Positions 47,058-58,501 of a stretch of DNA of 64,000 bases are shown one piece after another. A program made the position numbers and the translations under genes. How positions within the stretch are numbered: the stretch's first letter is position 1; each line of letters begins with the position of its first letter. This stretch comes from Molossus alvarezi (Eukaryota; Chordata; Mammalia; Chiroptera; Molossidae): assembly GCA_037176705.1 (NCBI GenBank), contig JBAWUJ010000129.1, forward strand, positions 62,001 through 126,000, given 5' to 3'. The notes beneath the pieces were generated by a model that was not told the origin of the DNA, made no database searches, and was given only the letters and a program-made list of their open reading frames with translations.

Positions 47058-50000
47058 GACGATCTGGTGGGAGACCTAAGAGTGTAGTGAGACATCAGGA
47101 GGGATACCTCGACTGGGAACATCCTCCCTGAGGAGCAAGGGGTTCCCTTCCCACCCCGGGCCCCCACCCAGCTCAGGATCCCAGTACCAGGAAGAGACGT
47201 CCCCATCCCTTGTGGCTGTGCAAACCACCGGGAATCGAGGTCCAGGCTGAGGCTGCCGGGGTCCCAGGCAGTTCCTTTGAAAGGGCCTGCCCACGCACGG
47301 AGCTCCGGGGACCCTCTTTCTGCGGGCTGCAGAGTGGGGGTGGGTGGCAGGGAGGGACAGCGGCAGCTTGAAAGGCACCAGAGACATCCCTGGGAAGAAC
47401 TGAGTCAGTCCTTTGGCATTGGGGTGAGAGCTGGAGGGGCAGCTTTGTCCCAGGCACACGTGCTGGTGGAGGCTGCTGTTCCATGGGTGAGCCCTTCCCT
47501 GGCGGGGCAGGCAGCCCGGTGGGCGGGCGCGCACCGTCCCTGGGACTCTGGTGACCTAGCACCCACTGTCTGGGCCACCCTGGTGATTGCCTGAGGCCCC
47601 GCCCCACGGCACATTCAGGCCCACCCAAGCGGTGTCCATTGATTTTTCCCTAGGATTGGCCTGTCTTGGCTCCCGCTTCACGAGGTCCTAAATTCTCTGA
47701 AACCAACAACACCTGGCCTCAGCGAGCCCCATACCTCCTCTGGCTCACTGGCCCCAGGCCTGGCAGTAGTAGCAGCCAGCGTTGGGCCCCAGCTTGACAT
47801 TGCCTAGGCACCTCCAAGACCAGCACAGAAGGCAGCCATGTGTAGATCGCTTTGTAGCTTATGTCTGGTGGCCCCGGGGAGAACACACAGGGGCAGTGGC
47901 TGACCTCGCCTCGGAGCCAGCCTAGAAGAGTTGGCCTTTCCTTTGCTCCTTTTCCCTTCAGAATATTACAATGGCATCCGCAGTACCTGGAGGTGGGTCT
48001 TTGTGCTTCTTTCTCAATAGGCTGTACGTATGTGTTCTTTTTCTTGCTTCTCTCTTTCCTCCCTCCCTCCCTCCCTCTCTGGCTAGAGCCCTTTGGGGCT
48101 CAGGGCAAGACTGAGGAAGTTGTACAGAGAGCTCCCACATGCCCACGGCCCTGTAGTCCCTGCTCTTTCTTCCCCAAGTCACACACGGGCAGGCACGCAG
48201 GCACCCAATGCGTGAATTTTCTGAGGCCCAGAGGCCTGCTGCAGAACTTAGGATGAAAACCCTACCCTGCTCTTTTCCAGAAAGACAGGCATGGGCCTAA
48301 GCAAGGTGGCCTGGCCTGGGCTGGGCCTGGGGAGTGGGGGTGGGGTTAGGGGGTGGGAAGGGAAGGCCAGGGCCACTTATTCCAAGGGAACAGCAATGGC
48401 TTGATTCAAATGCAGAGAGCCTGGGACTTTGCCTGAGGCTTCTACAACTCCCCCACACTTAGGCCACTGATTCCAAGCTGCAGGAAGGGAGCAGGGTCAG
48501 TCTGGAGCTGAAAGAGTTCGCCTCCATGTGCCAAAGCCGAAAACTGCCCTCCACCCTCTGAGAAAGGGCAGGGTGTGGGTGGGGGTGAGGTGGCGGTTGG
48601 GTGGTGGTGGTGGTGGTGGTGAGCGGTGGCGGTTTAGGGGTGCAAGTGCAGGGCATCCAAGGAGAAGTTAAAGAGTCCATCTCGGCGTCATAGATTCCCC
48701 AGGCCAAACGCCGGTGTGGAGTGATGAGGGTCCAGGGAGGCCTGGTAGGGGATGAATGGACTCAGTAACCCTGTGTCTCGGGAACAACAAGCACACTCGT
48801 ACTGAAACACTGTGCTCCAGCTGACGATTTTGGTAACTCACCTTTAGGTACCCTTCACATGGATGGATGGAGAGATGGTTGGGTGGGTGGGTGGATGGAT
48901 GGATGGTGAGCACTGAACTGGACAGACAGGACACACCGATCCTCCCTCCGACCACCGATTTCCAAGGGTAGGTCCGGGCCTAGGACATGGGCAACCCCCC
49001 ATCAAGTGAATTTAGTTAACACCTTTGTAATTTGGACCATCAGTGAGTTTAGTGTAGGTCTCTGGGTCTGTGAGGCCACTACACAGGCCTCCCCTGAGCT
49101 CGCCTGTGTTCCTATGTGTATGTGGCCCCTGCTACGCGCACACGCGCGCACACACACGGTACTCTCCTCCGGAGAGCCCTGACTCCTAAGTCGTGATCCA
49201 GGGGTTGTTTGAAACATCACCCCAAAGGAGTGGACCCCAGGAGGGGGATGTGAACATATGTCCTAGATGCCAGTGAACTGTGTGTTCTTAAAAGGGTTCA
49301 GATCTGAGGTCGTAGGTGATGTTTATATTTACTACCCTGCAATGAGAACCTAGAAACAAGTCAGGACATCAAAAATCCCTCTCTTTGAAAGTCAGGGAGT
49401 TCCTGCATGTGTCAGAGAGGGTCCCCTATTTGTCTCCTGGCCTTCCACAGAATTCACCCCAGGACCTGAGGTGTAATCTTTGAGTCTGATGAGTTTTTTG
49501 AGTCATTCTTTGTTGTTGCTGGTGCTGGTGCTGGTGCTGGTGCTGGTGCTGGTGCTGGTGCTGGTGCGGGTCCTGGTGTTGGTGGTGCTTCTGCTGCAGC
49601 TGCTGCTGCCGCTGCTGCCGCTGCTGGTGCTGCTGCTGCTGCTGTTGCTGGTTCTTCAGTTAATCCTCACCCGAGGGTATTTCCTTGATTTGCAGTTGGA
49701 CACTGAAATGGCAGGATAATTCTGGGAGAAGAGGAACGGAGAAACCGAGGCAGGAAAGTTAAACAGAGCCAAAGAGCTTTGCGGGACGTGTTTAGCAGGG
49801 CCTTGTCTTGAGAACCAGGCCAACAGACTCTATTTGTCACAGAAGTGTGCAGCAGAGGAGGGGGCACGGAAGGGGAGAGGGGGAGAATTCAGACACCACT
49901 CATCCTGAAGTTGTTGGGACAGCAGGGAGGGAGGGAGGGAGAGACGAAGGAGGAAAGAAGAGTGTAAAGGAATGGACCAAGCAACCAAGCAACCAAGCGA

Positions 50001-50966
50001 CAAAAGAGGCAGGTCCTTCCCAGGAATAGACCAAAGAAAAGGGGAGACTTTTGGAGTCCAACTGCACCAGGAATATCTAGGCGAGGAACTCAAACACAAA
50101 AACTTCCAGACAGAAGGGGATGTGAGGCAGAAAAGGCTCTTTAGATGAGCTGACAGCCTGCCTGTGCTTCCTAGGCCAGACGCGTAGGTGGGCTCGCTCC
50201 GTTTCCGTAATAAATGTGCATGAGTTCAGGTTGTGCTCCATTCACTTGCACTCACGTTGCAATAAATTCACGGAGCGAGCGGAAAGCAGATGTTATGTGC
50301 AGTGTCTCCTCCACCTCCTTCCCCATGAGAACACAAAGATCCAGTCTGGGGACAGCCCTCTGCCGGTGATTCAGGGGATCGTCCAGTCACACCTCTCTGG
50401 TGTCTGTGAGCGGCGGTGCAGGTCCCATTTTCATCACAGGCGGCCTTTGAGAGGGAGTGGGAGGGGGGCAGGGGGTATGGTCAAGTGGGAGGGCAGGAGG
50501 GAGCGGGAAGAGGGAACTCTGCAACACCTCATGAGTTTATTCTCTTTGGCTTTCCCCACACACTCACTGCTTCAAGAAGCAATGTGGAGTCACACCAAGA
50601 TTCCCCACGGGAGAACAGGAAGGAGGGGTTGACGGCAGGCAAGTTTCCTTAGTAGGCCTCCTCCTCGCCCAGCCGCACCACTTGCCCTTGGCAGAGATTC
50701 CAGCGCCAGGCAAGGGGAGGAGTGGGGGCGAAAGCTTCACAGTGCCCAAAGGGTAGGGCCCCCGGCCCATGGGAAGCTGGAGGCAGGCGGGCCGAGCAGT
50801 AGAGGGGTGTCCCGTGGAACACATCTGCCGCTTTTCCATCGGACTGGAGCTTGGTGGGTTGTCGGGGCGGCGGCCCAAACACACGGGTGGAGGGGGGCGC
50901 TCGCCTAGGGCGGGACTTTTGGGGGGGTTGCCCCGCCGGCTCGGGGCCCGCCGCCACAGGAGTGGT
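45243..50966 (+). repeat. Unit 9 (5724 bp), mosaic unit
   Basis: The left half matches units 7-8 (A at the 522 equivalent, A at 47233, T at 47911, G at 47980) but lacks the 1232 and 3540 changes. The right half matches units 10-11: 142-base CTG tract and C at 50940 (equivalent of 5611). It also has C at 49945 (equivalent of 4616), shared with unit 11 only. It looks like a recombinant between two unit types. Confidence 0.93.
49510..49651 (+). repeat. CTG/GTG tract, 142 bases (unit 9)
   Basis: Eight CTGGTG hexamers instead of six; otherwise as in unit 7. The change is exactly two hexamers, typical of replication slippage. Confidence 0.93.
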
Positions 50967-52779
50967 TCGCGGTGTCCTGCCAGGAATCCCTCCGTCACCC
51001 TCTTCAGTCCACCAAACCCCCTTTTTGTCTGGGAAAAGTGGACATGTGTAAAGAGGAGAAGCAAACGGACGACACAGCTCGGAGAGGCCGATTCACGTGG
51101 ATTTTGTTTCCACGCGACACAGGTGTCAAGAAGTAAGTGTAAGGGATGAGGCCCCCACCTGCATTTCTCAGACCCGTGAAAGTAGTTTTCATGGCAGGTA
51201 CTGCCGCGTGTCATTTGCCCCTACCCTGCTCCTACACACCGCCTTCCTTTTCCCCGGGGCGCAGGTGTGCTGCTAATTGCCACCATTCAGGGCGGCCGCG
51301 GCCCCGCCCCCTTCGCCCCGCCCCCGTCCTGACGGCCCATCCCCCTGTGCGCCGACCCGGCCAGCTGTCAACCTCCTCTGTGCGGAGCTTATCACAGCCG
51401 CCACCGGGCAGGTGCTGCGCGATTGCCACACGTCACAGTGAGGCCAGCCGGATCGCATCGCATCACATCGCATCGCATCGCATCCTGGCTAACGGGGCCA
51501 CGGAGACGCGCGGCCCAGCGCTCGGGAGCCCGGGCTCGTGGTCGATTCACGGCAGCGGGAGGGTGCTTGGGACACTTGTCTTCTCTCCTCTGTTCTCTGC
51601 TTCTCTCTCTCTCGCTCGCTCTCTCTCTCTGTGTCTCTCTCTCCCGCCCCGCCCCCGTCTCCCTCTCCTCCTCTCTCTCACCCCCCTAGTCTCATAGAGC
51701 TCTCCTGTCTTGCAGGACAGGGAATTTCGCGGAGTCGTGGAAGGGACTGCTCCCCTAGGCCCCTCCTGTGCCGAGGAAGGTCAGGCGGGCAAGCGGATCC
51801 CCGGGCGGATTTGGGGATTTCCTCGGAGCGAGGAGGCAGCTTCTCTGTGCGATCTCGGTTCCGGCGGAGGACACCTGCTGCGGGCAGCGAAGCCGGACCC
51901 CGGTGGCCTGGGGTTTGGGCCGGCGCCGCCGGTACGTGAACCATCCACAGGAGTGGAAACGGTCCTGGTGCACACTGCAACTGTTTTCAGAGAGGTAGGG
52001 ACTGTCGTGTCTTAGGTCAAATAAGTACTTTTGAAACATAAGTCCATCAAATCAACGTGTTCATAGTTATTGCCTGATCCGCCCGCGCCCGCCCAGCCCC
52101 CAGCACACCAGGCCAACCCCAGCCGGCCTCGCCCCCCCCACCCTGACACACACACACACGCACCCCCACGGACACGCACACCGCCCCGCCCCCCCACACA
52201 CACACTGACACAGCAGCGCCCAGTCACGGCCCGTTAGAGATCCGGTCCACTGGTGGACCCGGTCGCTGTCCGTTGCAGCGGCCAAGTCCGGTGCCGGGCA
52301 ACCTGTCTCTCCGGTCGCCCAGGCAACCGGCGCGGTCTCGCGTCCCCCGCAAGTCGTCCTCGCTCGTTCGGTGCCTCGATCGCGTGACCGCGGTTCTGCG
52401 GGCAGACCCGGAAGCGGGCCGGAGAGAGGCACACACGCACAGACACTCCCTCCCTCCCTCGCACACAGACACACACGGGCCTCCACACCTCCCTCGCTCC
52501 CTCCCCCCCTCCCCCCCTTGGCCTCTGGCCAAATACAAATACAGAATCAGTCAATAAAACATTTCAATATCGCCGTGCTCTCGTCCTGTTCACGGGCTTT
52601 GCGTCAGTCTGCGGCGGCGGCGGCCCGGGCAGAGACCCTGAGAGGGCCGAGGAGATCTCCCCCTCCCTTTCGACCTGGAGAATGTTCAGTGGGCTGGCGA
52701 GGGAAGAGCGGCTGCCAGCCGCCGAGCCGGCCCGCGCGGTTTGTTTCTCACGGAAGGCTTCCGGGCCCGTGAGGAGGGA
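50779..52779. promoter_or_regulatory. CpG island, unit 9/10 junction
   Basis: The left part has T to C at 50940. A private C to G change at 51938 falls six bases after the start of a potential GT splice donor. Confidence 0.7.
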
Positions 52780-55700
52780 GACGATCTGGTGGGAGACCTA
52801 AGAGTGTAGTGAGACATCAGGAGGGATACCTCGACTGGGAACATCCTCCCTGAGGAGCAAGGGGTTCCCTTCCCACCCCGGGCCCCCACCCAGCTCAGGA
52901 TCCCAGTACCAGGAAGAGACGTCCCCATCCCTTGTGGCTGTGCAAACCACCGGGGATCGAGGTCCAGGCTGAGGCTGCCGGGGTCCCAGGCAGTTCCTTT
53001 GAAAGGGCCTGCCCACGCACGGAGCTCCGGGGACCCTCTTTCTGCGGGCTGCAGAGTGGGGGTGGGTGGCAGGGAGGGACAGCGGCAGCTTGAAAGGCAC
53101 CAGAGACATCCCTGGGAAGAACTGAGTCAGTCCTTTGGCATTGGGGTGAGAGCTGGAGGGGCAGCTTTGTCCCAGGCACACGTGCTGGTGGAGGCTGCTG
53201 TTCCATGGGTGAGCCCTTCCCTGGCGGGGCAGGCAGCCCGGTGGGCGGGCGCGCACCGTCCCTGGGACTCTGGTGACCTAGCACCCACTGTCTGGGCCAC
53301 CCTGGTGATTGCCTGAGGCCCCGCCCCACGGCACATTCAGGCCCACCCAAGCGGTGTCCATTGATTTTTCCCTAGGATTGGCCTGTCTTGGCTCCCGCTT
53401 CACGAGGTCCTAAATTCTCTGAAACCAACAACACCTGGCCTCAGCGAGCCCCATACCTCCTCTGGCTCACTGGCCCCAGGCCTGGCAGTAGTAGCAGCCA
53501 GCGTTGGGCCCCAGCTTGACATTGCCTAGGCACCTCCAAGACCAGCACAGAAGGCAGCCATGTGTAGATCGCTTTGTAGCTTATGTCTGGTGGCCCCGGG
53601 GAGAACACACAGGGGCAGTGGCTGACCTCGCCCCGGAGCCAGCCTAGAAGAGTTGGCCTTTCCTTTGCTCCTTTTCCCTTCAGAATATTACAATGGCATC
53701 CGCAGTACCTGGAGGTGGGTCTTTGTGCTTCTTTCTCAATAGGCTGTACGTATGTGTTCTTTTTCTTGCTTCTCTCTTTCCTCCCTCCCTCCCTCCCTCT
53801 CTGGCTAGAGCCCTTTGGGGCTCAGGGCAAGACTGAGGAAGTTGTACAGAGAGCTCCCACATGCCCACGGCCCTGTAGTCCCTGCTCTTTCTTCCCCAAG
53901 TCACACACGGGCAGGCACGCAGGCACCCAATGCGTGAATTTTCTGAGGCCCAGAGGCCTGCTGCAGAACTTAGGATGAAAACCCTACCCTGCTCTTTTCC
54001 AGAAAGACAGGCATGGGCCTAAGCAAGGTGGCCTGGCCTGGGCTGGGCCTGGGGAGTGGGGGTGGGGTTAGGGGGTGGGAAGGGAAGGCCAGGGCCACTT
54101 ATTCCAAGGGAACAGCAATGGCTTGATTCAAATGCAGAGAGCCTGGGACTTTGCCTGAGGCTTCTACAACTCCCCCACACTTAGGCCACTGATTCCAAGC
54201 TGCAGGAAGGAAGCAGGGTCAGTCTGGAGCTGAAAGAGTTCGCCTCCATGTGCCAAAGCCGAAAACTGCCCTCCACCCTCTGAGAAAGGGCAGGGTGTGG
54301 GTGGGGGTGAGGTGGCGGTTGGGTGGTGGTGGTGGTGGTGGTGAGCGGTGGCGGTTTAGGGGTGCAAGTGCAGGGCATCCAAGGAGAAGTTAAAGAGTCC
54401 ATCTCGGCGTCTTAGATTCCCCAGGCCAAACGCCGGTGTGGAGTGATGAGGGTCCAGGGAGGCCTGGTAGGGGATGAATGGACTCAGTAACCCTGTGTCT
54501 CGGGAACAACAAGCACACTCGTACTGAAACACTGTGCTCCAGCTGACGATTTTGGTAACTCACCTTTAGGTACCCTTCACATGGATGGATGGAGAGATGG
54601 TTGGGTGGGTGGGTGGATGGATGGATGGTGAGCACTGAACTGGACAGACAGGACACACCGATCCTCCCTCCGACCACCGATTTCCAAGGGTAGGTCCGGG
54701 CCTAGGACATGGGCAACCCCCCATCAAGTGAATTTAGTTAACACCTTTGTAATTTGGACCATCAGTGAGTTTAGTGTAGGTCTCTGGGTCTGTGAGGCCA
54801 CTACACAGGCCTCCCCTGAGCTCGCCTGTGTTCCTATGTGTATGTGGCCCCTGCTACGCGCACACGCGCGCACACACACGGTACTCTCCTCCGGAGAGCC
54901 CTGACTCCTAAGTCGTGATCCAGGGGTTGTTTGAAACATCACCCCAAAGGAGTGGACCCCAGGAGGGGGATGTGAACATATGTCCTAGATGCCAGTGAAC
55001 TGTGTGTTCTTAAAAGGGTTCAGATCTGAGGTCGTAGGTGATGTTTATATTTACTACCCTGCAATGAGAACCTAGAAACAAGTCAGGACATCAAAAATCC
55101 CTCTCTTTGAAAGTCAGGGAGTTCCTGCATGTGTCAGAGAGGGTCCCCTATTTGTCTCCTGGCCTTCCACAGAATTCACCCCAGGACCTGAGGTGTAATC
55201 TTTGAGTCTGATGAGTTTTTTGAGTCATTCTTTGTTGTTGCTGGTGCTGGTGCTGGTGCTGGTGCTGGTGCTGGTGCTGGTGCTGGTGCGGGTCCTGGTG
55301 TTGGTGGTGCTTCTGCTGCAGCTGCTGCTGCCGCTGCTGCCGCTGCTGGTGCTGCTGCTGCTGCTGTTGCTGGTTCTTCAGTTAATCCTCACCCGAGGGT
55401 ATTTCCTTGATTTGCAGTTGGACACTGAAATGGCAGGATAATTCTGGGAGAAGAGGAACGGAGAAACCGAGGCAGGAAAGTTAAACAGAGCCAAAGAGCT
55501 TTGCGGGACGTGTTTAGCAGGGCCTTGTCTTGAGAACCAGGCCAACAGACTCTATTTGTCACAGAAGTGTGCAGCAGAGGAGGGGGCACGGAAGGGGAGA
55601 GGGGGAGAATTCAGACACCACTCATCCTGAAGTTGTTGGGACAGCAGGGAGGGAGGGAGGGAGAGAGGAAGGAGGAAAGAAGAGTGTAAAGGAATGGACC

Positions 55701-56688
55701 AAGCAACCAAGCAACCAAGCGACAAAAGAGGCAGGTCCTTCCCAGGAATAGACCAAAGAAAAGGGGAGACTTTTGGAGTCCAACTGCACCAGGAATATCT
55801 AGGCGAGGAACTCAAACACAAAAACTTCCAGACAGAAGGGGATGTGAGGCAGAAAAGGCTCTTTAGATGAGCTGACAGCCTGCCTGTGCTTCCTAGGCCA
55901 GACGCGTAGGTGGGCTCGCTCCGTTTCCGTAATAAATGTGCATGAGTTCAGGTTGTGCTCCATTCACTTGCACTCACGTTGCAATAAATTCACGGAGCGA
56001 GCGGAAAGCAGATGTTATGTGCAGTGTCTCCTCCACCTCCTTCCCCATGAGAACACAAAGATCCAGTCTGGGGACAGCCCTCTGCCGGTGATTCAGGGGA
56101 TCGTCCAGTCACACCTCTCTGGTGTCTGTGAGCGGCGGTGCAGGTCCCATTTTCATCACAGGCGGCCTTTGAGAGGGAGTGGGAGGGGGGCAGGGGGTAT
56201 GGTCAAGTGGGAGGGCAGGAGGGAGCGGGAAGAGGGAACTCTGCAACACCTCATGAGTTTATTCTCTTTGGCTTTCCCCACACACTCACTGCTTCAAGAA
56301 GCAATGTGGAGTCACACCAAGATTCCCCACGGGAGAACAGGAAGGAGGGGTTGACGGCAGGCAAGTTTCCTTAGTAGGCCTCCTCCTCGCCCAGCCGCAC
56401 CACTTGCCCTTGGCAGAGATTCCAGCGCCAGGCAAGGGGAGGAGTGGGGGCGAAAGCTTCACAGTGCCCAAAGGGTAGGGCCCCCGGCCCATGGGAAGCT
56501 GGAGGCAGGCGGGCCGAGCAGTAGAGGGGTGTCCCGTGGAACACATCTGCCGCTTTTCCATCGGACTGGAGCTTGGTGGGTTGTCGGGGCGGCGGCCCAA
56601 ACACACGGGTGGAGGGGGGCGCTCGCCTAGGGCGGGACTTTTGGGGGGGTTGCCCCGCCGGCTCGGGGCCCGCCGCCACAGGAGTGGT
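50967..56688 (+). repeat. Unit 10 (5722 bp), most private changes
   Basis: Has G at 51071 (105), G at the 522 equivalent, C at the 545 equivalent, short CT tract, G at 53702 (2738), 142-base CTG tract and C at 56662 (5611). It also has three substitutions seen nowhere else in the window: G at 51938 (974), A at 54211 (3247) and T at 54412 (3448). Confidence 0.94.
55232..55373 (+). repeat. CTG/GTG tract, 142 bases (unit 10)
   Basis: Eight-hexamer form, as in unit 9. Confidence 0.93.
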
Positions 56689-58501
56689 TCGCGGTGTCCT
56701 GCCAGGAATCCCTCCGTCACCCTCTTCAGTCCACCAAACCCCCTTTTTGTCTGGGAAAAGTGGACATGTGTAAAGAGGAGAAGCAAACGGACGACACAGC
56801 TCGGAGAGGCCGATTCACGTGGATTTTGTTTCCACGCGACACAGGTGTCAAGAAGTAAGTGTAAGGGATGAGGCCCCCACCTGCATTTCTCAGACCCGTG
56901 AAAGTAGTTTTCATGGCAGGTACTGCCGCGTGTCATTTGCCCCTACCCTGCTCCTACACACCGCCTTCCTTTTCCCCGGGGCGCAGGTGTGCTGCTAATT
57001 GCCACCATTCAGGGCGGCCGCGGCCCCGCCCCCTTCGCCCCGCCCCCGTCCTGACGGCCCATCCCCCTGTGCGCCGACCCGGCCAGCTGTCAACCTCCTC
57101 TGTGCGGAGCTTATCACAGCCGCCACCGGGCAGGTGCTGCGCGATTGCCACACGTCACAGTGAGGCCAGCCGGATCGCATCGCATCACATCGCATCGCAT
57201 CGCATCCTGGCTAACGGGGCCACGGAGACGCGCGGCCCAGCGCTCGGGAGCCCGGGCTCGTGGTCGATTCACGGCAGCGGGAGGGTGCTTGGGACACTTG
57301 TCTTCTCTCCTCTGTTCTCTGCTTCTCTCTCTCTCGCTCGCTCTCTCTCTCTGTGTCTCTCTCTCCCGCCCCGCCCCCGTCTCCCTCTCCTCCTCTCTCT
57401 CACCCCCCTAGTCTCATAGAGCTCTCCTGTCTTGCAGGACAGGGAATTTCGCGGAGTCGTGGAAGGGACTGCTCCCCTAGGCCCCTCCTGTGCCGAGGAA
57501 GGTCAGGCGGGCAAGCGGATCCCCGGGCGGATTTGGGGATTTCCTCGGAGCGAGGAGGCAGCTTCTCTGTGCGATCTCGGTTCCGGCGGAGGACACCTGC
57601 TGCGGGCAGCGAAGCCGGACCCCGGTGGCCTGGGGTTTGGGCCGGCGCCGCCGGTACGTCAACCATCCACAGGAGTGGAAACGGTCCTGGTGCACACTGC
57701 AACTGTTTTCAGAGAGGTAGGGACTGTCGTGTCTTAGGTCAAATAAGTACTTTTGAAACATAAGTCCATCAAATCAACGTGTTCATAGTTATTGCCTGAT
57801 CCGCCCGCGCCCGCCCAGCCCCCAGCACACCAGGCCAACCCCAGCCGGCCTCGCCCCCCCCACCCTGACACACACACACAAGCACCCCCACGGACACGCA
57901 CACCGCCCCGCCCCCCCACACACACACTGACACAGCAGCGCCCAGTCACGGCCCGTTAGAGATCCGGTCCACTGGTGGACCCGGTCGCTGTCCGTTGCAG
58001 CGGCCAAGTCCGGTGCCGGGCAACCTGTCTCTCCGGTCGCCCAGGCAACCGGCGCGGTCTCGCGTCCCCCGCAAGTCGTCCTCGCTCGTTCGGTGCCTCG
58101 ATCGCGTGACCGCGGTTCTGCGGGCAGACCCGGAAGCGGGCCGGAGAGAGGCACACACGCACAGACACTCCCTCCCTCCCTCGCACACAGACACACACGG
58201 GCCTCCACACCTCCCTCGCTCCCTCCCCCCCTCCCCCCCTTGGCCTCTGGCCAAATACAAATACAGAATCAGTCAATAAAACATTTCAATATCGCCGTGC
58301 TCTCGTCCTGTTCACGGGCTTTGCGTCAGTCTGCGGCGGCGGCGGCCCGGGCAGAGACCCTGAGAGGGCCGAGGAGATCTCCCCCTCCCTTTCGACCTGG
58401 AGAATGTTCAGTGGGCTGGCGAGGGAAGAGCGGCTGCCAGCCGCCGAGCCGGCCCGCGCGGTTTGTTTCTCACGGAAGGCTTCCGGGCCCGTGAGGAGGG
58501 A
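56501..58501. promoter_or_regulatory. CpG island, unit 10/11 junction
   Basis: C to A at 57881 interrupts the CA/CG run and removes one CpG. Confidence 0.7.
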
